This document shows positions 23,130-34,647 of a stretch of DNA of 64,000 nt, piece by piece; position 1 is the stretch's first letter; each line of letters starts with the position of its first letter. The notes under the pieces are model-generated. The model did no database searches. It had not been told where the DNA came from and saw only the letters and a program-made list of their open reading frames with translations. Source of the stretch: Eudromia elegans (taxonomy: Eukaryota; Chordata; Aves; Tinamiformes; Tinamidae); contig PTEX01000003.1 in NCBI GenBank assembly GCA_003342815.1, positions 2,173,763 through 2,237,762 on the forward strand. Reading direction: 5' to 3'. The position numbers and the translations under genes are program-made.

Positions 23130-25855
23130 TGCAGTGTGAGGGCTCCCAGCTTGAGCTCACGGCCTTGGTAAGCTCTTGTGGGATGTCTTGGAGTACACGA
23201 ACCTGCCACTCACTGCCTGTCAGCTAAACAACGTCGAAACAAGAGCACAGACAAATTCATTAGGAAAAAAGAAGAGCAGCCTTCTGTTCTCCAACTCAAA
23301 GTAGTCAAGCTCCTTGGTTAGGACAAGAGATCTCTTTTATTTATTCCAACTCCCAGCTTATGAAGACCTCCTGCAGCCCTATGGCACACATACTATTCTT
23401 CATTCTTTTATTATCTGCCTACTTTTTTATTAAATCCCCAAATGGAGCTTCTTCTCTTCTTCATTTATAAAGTGCAATTACAGGACCTTGATTTAAAGCC
23501 ACATTTGCACATGAAGCTTTTGGACTTGTGGCAAATAATGCCTCCCCCAAGCTCAGCCCTTACCTGCAGGGCAGGGTCTGAGGAAGCATTGCACAGCTTT
23601 TTAGCACAGAGTAGATGCTTCCTGGCAGGCAGGGAGAGGAGCTCGGGAATGGCCCCTCTGATTGCTCAGGCTGCTGCGTGTCTGTGGTTTATGAAGGCTG
23701 GCTCTGTGCTCCGGGGAGCTGTAACGGGCTCTTAGCACCAGTATTTGCTTGCTGTTCAGCAGCAGTTCTCTCCAGTTTCAGTGTTTATAGCCAGTTTAAT
23801 TAATATTGTCGTCTGTAAAGGCAACACTTTCTTGCTCTGCAGGTTGCCCTAGGTTTCAGCACTGCAGTGCTAGAAGGCAGCCGTGCAAGGCCGAACCAAA
23901 GCCCCAGTTCCTGTACTGCATTTTCCCATGCCAAGGGGGTGGCCACTGCAGGATCCAGCGGATCTCAGCTTTGCCACTGGAGAAGAACTTGCAAACAACC
24001 AGCATGCAGCTGCTCTGCAGACCAGGCCCAGTAGTTTGGAAACAGCAAGACACTTTTCTGGACCCAGCAGTCCTCTCAGGACAGAGAACCGGGGAGCTGG
24101 AGGGCAGCCCCATGGGCACCAGCAGCAGTGCAGACATCCTTCCTGGTGCACCCCTGGCAATGGGGATGAAGGTGCAAGTATGAACTGAGGGATTAGACAC
24201 TGAGCCCCTGTCCTTGGGAAATGCCACTGTCCAGCTACACCGGTCTTGCTGCAGTGCTGTCGTTCTGCTGGTTCAGCCCCTGCTTTGGATTCTCTGATTC
24301 TGAGGTTAAAACCGCAGTTTTGGTGCTACAGTCAAACACATCCTACTGTGCTGGCAGGCACCGGGCAGAGTTAAACCCCAAACCCTCCCTGTTGCCCCTT
24401 CAAGTTGGGAAAGAAGCCCAAGTGAGGGTTTATCCAGAAGCTCACGCTGACATTTTTATCCCGTTACAGTCACACACACTCTCAAACAGCCCAAACACAT
24501 CAGGCCAAAGGGCACCACAAGAATTCAAACAGTTTCAGACTCTTCTGCGACTGCCCATCCATATTATACCTCAGTGTCTCCCTAGAATATTGAAGTCCTA
24601 ACTTCAGGCACAAGACTTCTTGCTCCACTGCCCACTCCTGGTTTAGCCGTGTGGCCTGGAGTGAGCCATGGTGCAGGTGTTGTAGTTTGTGTGGGTGAAT
24701 TTCACCCTCTGTGAAGGGCGGTGGAAAGTTGTTTGGGATATGCTTTCGGAGGCCTTCTTGTCAGGCTCTGAATTTACAGTATTGTTTATGAGATTTCTCA
24801 ATATTTACATTTGGTCCCCATTCCAGTAAACAGATGACATATTATGTGATACTACTGTTCAAAAACCCCAAGGAAATGAAGAACAGAAACTCTTCATTAG
24901 AATGATGGTAGGACTGTGGCAGACATCGACGAATGCAAAAGATCCTGAATTTAGCCTCCTTCCAAAGCCCCTTCTCCCTGTCCGTTATTTATAGGTAATG
25001 CACAGTTCATGCATAATTGGGATAGATACAAACGGTTTTAGGGAGATATTGTTCTGTGGGTCCAGACTCATAGTATTTTTAACTCAAAGCCCTGTCTCCA
25101 GCAGTGACAATTTCCAGATGCTTTAGAAGGAAGATTTCTGTAATGGATGATAATAGGAGAGCCAGCCTGTAAATCAGATTCTCTGTTAGTGAAGGAACTT
25201 GGCTTGCGACACGGAGCGTGAGGGATATGGCCTGTGTTTTTGAAACTCCATTTAATGGGGATTGAGAAAACATTCCCGTTTGTAGGTGAATGTGTGGTGC
25301 TGTGGGAGCCCTGCCTAGCTCTGGCATGCTGGTGCCGAGGGGCATCGAGATGCCTGGGTGAGGGCCACCAAAGGAGGAAGCCTTTCCTCTGGCCAGTCCT
25401 GCATTGGGCCTTCCAGTAAATGTGCTTGGGATTTTGCTGCTCTGATAATGTAAGGGCACTGGCTACACCTTTGGTTTTGCTCCTTCTCTTTTCAGCAATA
25501 TTTTGTTTCTCTCTGCTCACAGACAAACCTTGGTGATGGCATTTCACATATGATGGGTTGCAGTGGCCTGTGTGCCCTCTCAAGTCAGGCTGCTGTGCTT
25601 AGGCAAGGGTCACAGCAAGGGACAAAACCTCCTGTATGCACATGGGTTTTACCCCGTGTGCGGGGTGAGCCGCCCAGCTGGCAGAGTGGGCAGAAACCCA
25701 CCAGGCAATGCTGGTGCAAGCGTCAGTGCTCGGGAAAGCACCAAATCCCTGGCTTGGGACAGGCGTGTGCTGTGTGTCTTCTGCCCCTGTACTCGGAAAT
25801 CGTTCTTGCCTGATTGCAGAGAAGCTGAAGTTGGTTTTGTATCACACTTTCCCAT
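23130..25855. other. Non-coding block, no gene recognised
   Basis: Several overlapping open frames occur at 23,806-24,188 on both strands and at 25,068-25,583 on the - strand (171 codons). Their translations show no fold or motif that I know, and frames on opposite strands are open together. I do not annotate them as genes. Confidence 0.55.
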
Positions 25856-25859
25856 CCTT

Positions 25860-26130
25860 AATTAAATTGCATAATTTTACATAATATATCAAGCAGTGCA
25901 CCTGCAGTACGCAATGCAGAATGGGCAAAATGTTCATTTTAATTATACTAAGTTTATTCAACCATGTTAATGCCAATAACTCCATCTGGCAGGAGCAGCA
26001 AGCACACAATGACATTTATTTCCAGGTACACGAAGCCTTGGTTTCTGCAAATGAAAAGGAGATGAGACATCTAAGGGAATTTGATCACAATGTTTGATTT
26101 AGCAAATTAATCTTGAGCCTCAAGAATAGG
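25860..26130. promoter_or_regulatory. Candidate conserved AT-rich regulatory element
   Basis: An AT-rich, non-repetitive segment begins with a TTGCATAATTTTAC-like POU/homeodomain word and contains several TTAATTATA/TTAATGCC-type sites. The texture resembles deeply conserved non-coding elements near developmental genes. I cannot test conservation here. Confidence 0.25.
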
Positions 26131-26134
26131 ATAA

Positions 26135-27600
26135 TAACAAATAAAGCTGTATCAGCTTCACCTGCCACAGAGTTTAAAAGGGATGTTTCTTGTATATCAG
26201 TTAGCTTAGTTTGGGACCAATTTTGACCATGGTTCTGATTTGGTAGTCTGTACCACAAAGGATTAAAGAAATGGGCCCAGGGATTTTAAGATTAGATTTG
26301 CTTAAATATGAATATGATATTTTTACTAACACAGAGTAGGTACTAAGCAATTCCCTGCAAATACTATGTTTGAGCTCAGACATAATGAAATGCAGTGAAT
26401 ACAGATATGTGGGATTACCAGCTCTCTTAATATGTTGCATTCCATGTTTGTACACTTTATTTTAAAATATCCCCATGTGAAGTGTTTTTACAGGAGGATT
26501 TGCCATGACACACCTTAGCAAAAGAGTGACAACTCCTTGCATGCTATGGTGGGAAAAAGCAGACCCCTCTTGTTGTTATTCTTATTTTCTTTGGTTTATA
26601 GTCATTTATTTTTTGTTAAAAACCTAAGATTTCTTTTTTCTCCCCTTTGCACAGGGGAAGACAAGCGACACAAAGACTAACACACTTGTTACGAGCTCAT
26701 TCACTCTGCACCTGGGCTCTCAAGCACCTGCGCAGAGACAAGGGACCTAGCTGCAAGAGTTGTGTGTTGCTTTTAAGGGAACGAGCAAAAGTACAACCTC
26801 ATTAACATGAGTTACGGTTGTTAAATAGCCAGGAGATATGAAAAGAAGCAGCAGGTTGGCAAGCCCCTGTGGTCTGCATGCCAAACGAAGATGGAATTGA
26901 AGAGGTTGCCTGAAAAGGAGACTTCCTGCATATTGATTTACAGTGCAAGTACCTAACCATAAAACAGAAACACTTTAGAGGCAGGAAAATATTGAGATTT
27001 AATATGTGCTTCTGGGATAATATAGTAAATTCTTCCTTTTTTTTTAGAATGGCCTTCTGTAAAGATGTTTTCTACCCAGTGCAGTACGCTAGAAATACAG
27101 CACACTGGGACACAGAGAGTTCTGTTTGCTAAAAGTCACTGCAAACAGAGTCCCTAGTTCTGGCATATTTGGCCAATCTCATGAGTATTCACACAGACTT
27201 TGCCCAAGATAAAAATGCAGCATATAAACCACAGTAGGAAACAGCCTCTTTATCAACCATCTGCTGCTGTCTGAGGTTTACCCCAAGAAAAAAAGAGTGA
27301 TTACTGTGCTTCATTTCCAGCTGATTTTGTGGACGGAGGGGAGAAAAAGTCACCCGTGGTGTTCAGCTTGCAGCAAACTGCTGTGTATTTCACCAGGAAG
27401 CTCTTTCAGCAGATAGCCCCAATGCACAACAAACAAAAGCAAAAACTGGGTGTCGTTCATGGGATGCGTGGCAATGCAAACAAATGCCTGCTCAGGGCGA
27501 GGCTCTTCCATGCTAGGTGTTGCTCAAACACAGGTAGGAAGAAACAGTTCTGTTCCAAGGAGCTAAATGGACCCAGGAAGTGAAAAATAATAGCTGAGTG
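26135..27600. other. Non-coding block, nothing recognised
   Basis: No exon, RNA gene or mobile element could be recognised. An open frame at 27,329-27,583 (+, 84 codons) has a basic, cysteine-containing translation but no known motif and no promoter context. Confidence 0.55.
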
Positions 27601-27612
27601 CTAGGACACAGT

Positions 27613-27656
27613 GAGCAGCGGGACGCTGCTCGGCTGAGCACGGGCTGCAGCTCAGC
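27613..27656. other. Two adjacent perfect hairpins
   Basis: GAGCAGCG (27,613-27,620) and CGCTGCTC (27,624-27,631) form an 8 bp perfect stem with a 3 base loop. GCTGAGC (27,633-27,639) and GCTCAGC (27,650-27,656) form a second perfect 7 bp stem with a 10 base loop. They lie one base apart at the left edge of a CpG-rich patch. The structure is directly visible and no family is known to me. Confidence 0.75.
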
Positions 27657-27860
27657 ACAGCAGTGAGTGGCTCAGTGCAACGCCGGGTGATCCGCCCAGG
27701 CAGCCCTGCGCTCTCAGTGAGGAGGCTGCGGGTTCAGCAGGGACCGGGCCGGGGCCGGGTCTGTACCCACCTGGGGGAGCAGCGTGGGGGCTCTTTGCAG
27801 CCCGTGGTGCAGGGACACGCTGGTGGCCAGCTCGTTCCCAGGGCTTTTGAAGAAGGAATA
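27657..27860. other. Small CpG-rich patch
   Basis: About 200 bp of GC-rich sequence with repeated CpG (AACGCCGGGTGATCCGCC, ACCGGGCC and similar) stands out from AT-rich flanks. It holds a G-quadruplex motif and adjoins two hairpins. It could be a minor orphan CpG island. No exon or splice donor could be tied to it. Confidence 0.45.
27740..27759 (+). other. G-quadruplex motif
   Basis: Four G runs of 3, 3, 4 and 3 bases are separated by spacers of 3, 2 and 2 bases. This fits the classical G3+N1-7 quadruplex pattern with very short loops on the + strand. Confidence 0.8.
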
Positions 27861-27955
27861 CTGCCTCAACCTCAAACAAGAAATTATGTCCCTAAGGGTG
27901 ATGCTGCTATGGAGAGAAATGGTGCAAATATAACAAACAGTAATGACAGCCTACC

Positions 27956-27994
27956 AAAAAAAAACAAAACCAAAACTCCAAACAAACAAAAAAA
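27956..27994. repeat. (AAAAC)n-like A-rich low-complexity tract
   Basis: An A-rich run contains AAAAC and AAAC units broken by CC. It is low-complexity sequence. Confidence 0.85.
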
Positions 27995-28109
27995 GCTTGC
28001 AGACTTGTCTGTTATTCTCATCTTTCTGGGTGCTGTGAGACCCTGATTTTGGCATATGTGATGCGTCCATTCCCCAGATGGATGAGGTGGGAGTAAGACT
28101 GATACCAGA

Positions 28110-28150
28110 AACCCCATGGGATGAACCCGATGGGATGAACCCCATGGGAC
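28110..28150. repeat. 14 bp tandem repeat, about three units
   Basis: Units AACCCCATGGGATG (28,110-28,123), AACCCGATGGGATG (28,124-28,137) and AACCCCATGGGAC (28,138-28,150) follow head to tail. Units 1 and 3 contain the palindrome CCCATGGG, so the array can also fold. Confidence 0.9.
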
Positions 28151-28159
28151 ATAAACAAA

Positions 28160-31100
28160 AAAATACATGAAGTTTTGTACTTTTATAATTGTCATATACT
28201 TGTTCAGACCCACACCATCAAGGAGACAAAAAATAGTGTCTATGGATGCCGGGATGCTCGGCTGGCAGTGGCAGGGGCAGGGCAAGAGGCTGCCAGCCCC
28301 CCCACCACGGGGTAGGTGCCTTCCTTGCCCCGCTGTGACACTGCCCTGGGACTCAGCACCCGCTCGCGAGGCTGCCGGGAGTGCCCCCAGCAGCAGTTTC
28401 ATTTGTAGGAGACGTGCGAAGGGAGGGATGATGAGCATTTCTGGTTTACGTAGTCACCTCGGGCCTGTGCCTCATGGCTGAGACATTCCACTGTACCTTG
28501 GAGATTTTGTTTAACATATTGCAACTCTGTGCTTATTTTTCAGGTGTTTATTTTGGAAAGGGCTCTGTTTACGTTTCTGTTTTTATATGAAGCACACATA
28601 CAGTGATATTTGCTTTGCTGGGGCTTTGCATTCCTCCTCCTCCTTCTTCCATGCAACTCTTGCTTCAGCTGAGATGTGTTTTATGATCCCATAAGTGAAA
28701 AGCTCTTTCCTGATTTCAGCGCAAGGTCCCATCAGCCTTGTCCCCTTCACCCGAGCAGTTTAGACAAAGCACATTCATGCTGGAAAACATTTTCAGCCCG
28801 ACTGAAACCACCTTTCTAAGTGCAGCTGCTCTCCCTACCCTCTGCATCGCCTCTGATGCCAGAGAAGGACAGATGTTGTGTTCTCATGCAAAGCATCTCA
28901 ACAGCTTCCCTGCAAAAAGCCTTTCTTTTACTTCCTCCGTTCTGTCTTCTGTGGTGACCCCAGGTCAACTGGGAGTCTCTTGTGACATTTGAGCTGTCAG
29001 GGCACAAACCTTGCTGCACTTTTTGTCTCCTTCATGCTGTGAGGGTGGGAAAACAGATAAATCAGATTTGTCTGGCCAGGTGGATGTCAGCTCCCTCTTC
29101 ACAGGAAAGGAAGCAGCTGAAGATCTTGCACCCCAGCTTGCTCCCTCTGTGCCAGCTAATAAGCAGAATAAGAAAGTGCCTCACATCAGCTGTGCTCTGA
29201 TTTACCTTGTGTCTCCCATCCAAACCATAGGTTACATTTCTAAGAAATGGAAAATAATTTTAATGCTGCTTGGGGTTTGTGGATGAGCTTACTTTTCTAG
29301 GCAGGTAAGTGATACCATGGCTGAGCTGGAGCTGCTCAGAGGCTGCTTTGCATTTTTGTTGTTGGAATTTTTTCTCCCTGACCTCTTGCCCTGTGTGTGG
29401 TTTTGGCTTTGTAGTTCGTCTCTGATGTGATGCCACGAGCCCCTGCCCTTTTACAATGGTCTGTATCAGGTTCACTAGAGCTTTAGGAATGGGAAATGCA
29501 GCTGGTCACTTGAGGGCATTGTAGACCTCCTCAGAATGTTGTGTGCGTGGTGCTCAGGAATGGCTTTGTGGAGCTTGCATCCCAGCAGATCCATGTGCTG
29601 TGGCTCTTCTGGGAGGAAACCTGAGAGACACCTTTGGGAATGTCGCAGGCGGGATCTTGAACTGTGATAATGCAAAAAAATAGTGATTTCTTGTTCATTT
29701 TGTGCTTGTATGCAGTCACATAGTTGGGAGCTGCGTGTGCATTTATACTTAATCAAAAAGTGATTTAACTGGACATACATTTGTACTGCAGTGTGCATAC
29801 GTGTTTAACAACATGCAATCCATCAAAGTACCTATTTTGAGTCTTTTCCCTTTGTATCATAGCTAATTATTAAAAATGATAATATGATGGAGGAACTTTT
29901 CTTCTGACAGTCTTCTTATACCTCTTACACCTTCTTATTTGGCCAAAAAGGACAGCATCCCAGACTGCAGGTCTGTACTCAGCCGCAGCTCTTCACACTG
30001 AAGGCTGCAAAAGACTTCAGCTAGATACAGCGAGTCACCTCCTGCCTTCCAGGCTATGCAGAAATCGCTTCAGGCAGGGGAATTTTGCTGCCAAGCCGAG
30101 CACGACTCAGTCAGATATAAACACGGTCCTCTCTACAGTCTCTGAGGAATCCCTGAGGAAGATGGTGCAGTCCAAGCTCAGGTTCCATCTCCTACAGGCA
30201 CCTTCACTCACTTCGTTTGGCACCAGCTGGACACCTGCAGTAAGAAACCTCCTAGGAAAGCAGATAAGAAGTCCCCGTGGAGCAGTTTTATACCACTTGT
30301 CTGCTAGGAGGTAGCAAAAAAACTGGGAGAAGAAAGAAGGGAGACTGATTTGAGGAGGGGGTTTCTGGGTATCTAAGTACCTGCATCTGGAGTGAGACAC
30401 AGGTGTGACACTGACAGGATTAATCAGTAGATCCTCTCTGGGGCATGAAGATCCCGGGCTATGCAGCCAGTGGGCTCAGCTCTCATTTACCTTGTTAGCA
30501 CTTTGCTTCCTTAATTTCTCTAACTTTGTATTTCATACAGAAAAAAAAAAAAAAAGAGAAAAAAAGGTTCAAATTCACTGAGGGATTTGGAGCTTAAAAT
30601 AGTTCTTAGCTGCGGCATGGACAATTAAATCTGTAATTTAGCTCCTGAAAACCCCTCTTAGGCTGCCACAATCTGGAAGATTCTTACCAGCCATAAGCAA
30701 CTGACATTGGGGCATTTGCATTCCCCAATACATCATTTCACAGCCCTTGTGAACACCGATGGCCGGTGTTCTTTCTTACGGTCAGCATCTCGCACTTCAT
30801 TCCCCCTAGAACTGCAGCTTTTCATATTGGTTTGTCATCTCCCATCTTCCTTCTCCTGCTGCTTTCCTGATGAACAGGAGAAGCATTATTGCTCTATGAA
30901 AAAATATACAGACCTTACCATTTGATCTTATAAAGCTGTAAAAAACGTGATTAACTCAGAGCTTCATCACTCCTTGCTATCTGAAATCCTCAGAAATTGG
31001 TATTTGCAAAAGTATGACTCTCTGTTGACCAGTGCATTCGAGTTCTTTGCTCAATCTTGCCACTGAGCTTGTGAATAACAGGAGCAAATCTGGATTCATC

Positions 31101-32505
31101 TCCCTGCTCTCCTTGTCTGCTCAGATAAATGAAATAACTAGAGTGAAGCTAACACCTAGGAAATCGGAGACTGGCAAGGTCACGATTTGAAAACTAGGTG
31201 GGCTGCAGGAATGAGAGGGAAGCTCTCGTTCTCCGTGTGTTCACACAGCTTTGTGCAGCATTACGGTGATTTTGTTTTTCTGTGGCGGTTTCATGGGTCG
31301 CTACTGGCCAGAGCACGTGCTGCTGACAACCTGTTATCACAGGAGTGCTCACAAAAATGCCACCAGCTGCATTTCAGGCTGCGTATTCAGGGCAGGAACA
31401 AAGCACCGAGGACTCACGGATGCACAAGGTGTAAAGTCTGCTTGGTCAAAAAAATAAAAATGGCAAAAATGTAATCATACTCTATGACTTTTTGTGAAGA
31501 CAAGCTGATGAGAAAAGTAATTTCCCAGTAAAGCCTGGAGTCCAGTGTGAATGCAAGCTGAGAGGGTCTCTGAGCCCCTCGGGGTCCTGCTGGCACTGGT
31601 GGTGCTGGCGATGGAGCAGCCCGGGTGCTATGCTGGCCCGGCAGACCCCATGGCTTTCCCTTGGCACCCCTCTTCTCTTGGGAGGGATGTCCCTTTCCCT
31701 TCCCTAATCTCCAGGCTAACCCAGCACTTGGGCTCGGGAATCTCGCTGCCTTTGTCCCGGGCCCCGTCTCTCACGTGGCCACCAGGTTCCTTGTTTTGCT
31801 TGCCAGCAGCAAACAGATGGTCACTAGCACTAAGATGGGGTATGGGGTCACCCCCTTGTACTGGCCACTGCATTTCTGTGAGGCAGACAGGGCACGGATG
31901 AAGCTTTAACTGCCTTTGGAAGGGACAAATCCCTCTCTGCAGGTTCCTGCCTTCTGCAAGCATAGGAGGAGGCCAACATAGCTCACTTAAGATCATTCCA
32001 AACTTTGCACAGTAAAATCTAGGCAAGAAAAATATGGGCTTTAGGGGATGTCATTAAGCTTGCGTTTAAGTATAGTTTAAATCCATTTGAGCCTTTATTG
32101 GTGAGCTCTGACATTTGAAGATCTGGACAAAAACTGAATTATGTTGCTTTCAGACAAGAGGGATGCCAAATTCAGGATTTTTCATAAGATTTCTCATCTC
32201 ACATTTTCTGATTTTGAGCAACTTCTTTGTTCACACCAATTAATTTCTTTTTGTAAGAATTTGTTTTGCAGAAGCATTTGCTCCAGTTTTGCTGCAATCC
32301 CCACCTGCATTCAAATACTCCATTTTGGCTCAAAAACGGGACAGTTTTAGCTCTCCATTTTCAGACTCAGCATGTTTGCAAAACACTTAGTGACAATAGA
32401 CATATTTTAAAGTTAATTACCAAAGAAAGATTGAATGGGCTTTTTTTTTTTTTCATATCCTTACAAATATGCTCCACGCCTCTATTTCAAATATTGTACT
32501 TGTTA
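28160..32505. other. Non-coding block, no gene recognised
   Basis: Nothing here can be supported as coding. A GC-richer stretch lies at about 28,240-28,430. An A-rich tract at 30,541-30,565 (A15, then GAG and more A) follows TTTCATACAG, and T13 lies at 32,441-32,453. Open frames at 28,738-29,286 and 31,551-31,909 show no domain. Confidence 0.55.
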
Positions 32506-32511
32506 GTCACT

Positions 32512-32586
32512 CAGGCCCTTATCCAACAACTCTTAATGTCAGTGGAAAGGCTGACGCTGACTGCAATGGGCTGTTGGATTAGGCAT
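32512..32586. mobile_element. Palindromic MITE-like repeat, copy 2
   Basis: This copy starts CAGGCCCTTATCCAACAAC and ends GGGCTGTTGGATTAGGC. ATCCAACA at 32,521-32,528 is the exact reverse complement of TGTTGGAT at 32,572-32,579, so the two ends form inverted arms around a core with GTCAGTGGAAAG and CTGCAATGGG. The core and ends match the style of the copy at 6,802 (CAATGGGA/CAGTGG cores, GGCCC ends). It is probably a decayed short DNA transposon. The family name is not certain. Confidence 0.6.
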
Positions 32587-34607
32587 TGCAGTGAAATATC
32601 ACGTATACTTGCAAGGAGGTTAAGCTGCTCCTCTTTGCATTACCCCAAGGCGAGGACCCACTCGCAGTGCTGGGGCTTGGAAGGGAACCCCAGCACAGCC
32701 AGACCCACTGGTGACACTACACGCTGCATTTTCATGGTTTAGGTTTTTTGATAGACACCAGCTTAAAGATAATTTGGATTTTTGGCCCCACTGCTCCAGT
32801 AAGGGGCTCTTGCAGAATAGCAAAACACTGTGAATTAAGGAAACCTGAAGGCAAGCAATCTCAGAGGCGAGCTGGCAAGTGCGAGAAACCCGCCGCCACT
32901 CACCTCCCAAGCACTGCTTTAAGTCCGTGATTAAGTGCTCAGTCAGTAGATTAGGGGAGTCTATTGGGGACAGGTCTCCTGAGCAGCTGTTGACAGCCCC
33001 GGCAGAGACGCCGATGAGGAGAGACAGCAGCAAGTGTTTCTTGAGGGGCCCTAGAAGCAGTCGTGGTGTCGGCACCTGAGCGGGCCGGCCGTGTTTCTGC
33101 CGTGCCTGCGTGGGCTGTGGTGGGGGCCCCTCATCCACCCCAGGGACGCTCATGCCCTGCTGATGCTGCTGTCCCTGCGAGGAGCAGGACTTCCCTTAGC
33201 CAAAGTGCCCCCACCTCCTCTTCTTCCTTCTCCTTTTCCTTGTCCTCGGGGTGGATCTGGATCTGGCTTAGGCATCCCATCTTCCACGTGGGACAGCCTG
33301 AGCTGTGCACTCCCAGTGCTCAGCCCAGCTCTGTGGTCCCATGCCCAGCTGATATTGGCAGGACAAGCTTGCTCCTGATATTTATTAAACCAATACTAAT
33401 TCAGAAAGCTTCCCTAGAATTTAGCTTAAAAATCACTTTTTTTTTTTCATTTTAAAGGAACTCACTGTCCTGTGAAGCAGCTAAAAGGCTGCAGCACAAG
33501 AGCCGTTTAGCCAGGGGCCAGCGTGGGTGTTCACCCTGGCTGTGGGACCTTCCCTGGGTGCAGTAAGCTGCGTGCGTTGGGTACCAGCCTCTTTGGGCGA
33601 GAGGACCAGCTTGTCAGTGAAGTCCATCACTGCCCACTGCTGCGTTACTTGTGATGCTCGTGGGTGCTGAGCCGTGCTTTGCACCCAGGTGCCACCTCTC
33701 GCTGGGCTGTATGGGCTGCAAGAGTGCAGGAGGTCTGCGGCCCTTCAAGTCTTCATGTTTCTGTGAATTTAATAGCTGGAACCTGTTCCACCCAGGACAT
33801 ATTACTCAAGGGTAGCTTCTCATCAAAAGGACTACAGGTTCACTTCAGATCAGCACTTAAAACAGTAGCTAGTAGAGTTGTAAAGGACAGAGTGGGAGGA
33901 TTGGAAACCTGTGGCCTTGCCTTGGCAGTGCATGTTTGTCCCAGACTTCCCTTGTCCTCAGCTGGACCAGCTGCAGTACTTTGCTGTCTTGAGTCCAGCA
34001 AAACATCTGGACCCTTGGGAGTTCGGGACACGCGGTTAGCGGTTACTTGAAGCTGAGGCTTGGGGATGTGCTCAGCTCCCGAGGTGAGGTTCACACTCAC
34101 AGCACGTGTGCTCCATGCCCTCAGGAGGCAATGACTCCTGCATCTCAGTCCTGCCTGTGTGGACTCGCGTATTAACAGCTGCCTTTTTCAGTCTACAGCA
34201 GAGTTCAGATGTCGGCCTAAACGTAACTTCGAGGCCGGTCACTGCGAAGAAACACATCTGGTTAACTTTCAGCCGTGCAAGATGTTTTAAGAGAGGGATA
34301 TAACGCCCTATGTTTCACAGTGTCCATAAACTTCGAGTAAGAAATGAGGTTGCTGGGAGCAGGATGCCAAAGCTGCCTGTCGTGGCTTTCATGTGATCCT
34401 GCTTTAAAATCTCTGTTGCTGGACGCTGGCAATTCCCAGGCTCACACTTCTGCCTTTTCTATACCAAGCAGCACGTTAACCTTGAAGGACCTCTTCATTT
34501 CAATGTGACTGTGTGGGAAATGACTCCTGCTCAGTCCCTGGCCCTTAATGTCAAGAAAGCATAATAAATAGTGGGGTTAGTAGAAAGCTCTAGCAAGGCA
34601 TGATATG

Positions 34608-34647
34608 GCCCCATATAGTAATGTAATGAGCCCCATAATGTAATGAG
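34608..34647. repeat. Two-unit direct repeat
   Basis: GCCCCATATAGTAATGTAATGA (34,608-34,629) is followed at once by a copy lacking five internal bases (34,630-34,646). It is a local duplication with a small deletion. Confidence 0.85.

Noticed and set aside
25068-25583. 171-codon minus-strand frame
   Set aside because: The translation has no recognisable domain, a second phase is open over the same stretch, and there is no promoter or splice context.
27884-28438. 184-codon minus-strand frame
   Set aside because: It crosses an A-rich low-complexity tract and a 14 bp tandem repeat. The protein shows only low-complexity hydrophobic stretches from these.
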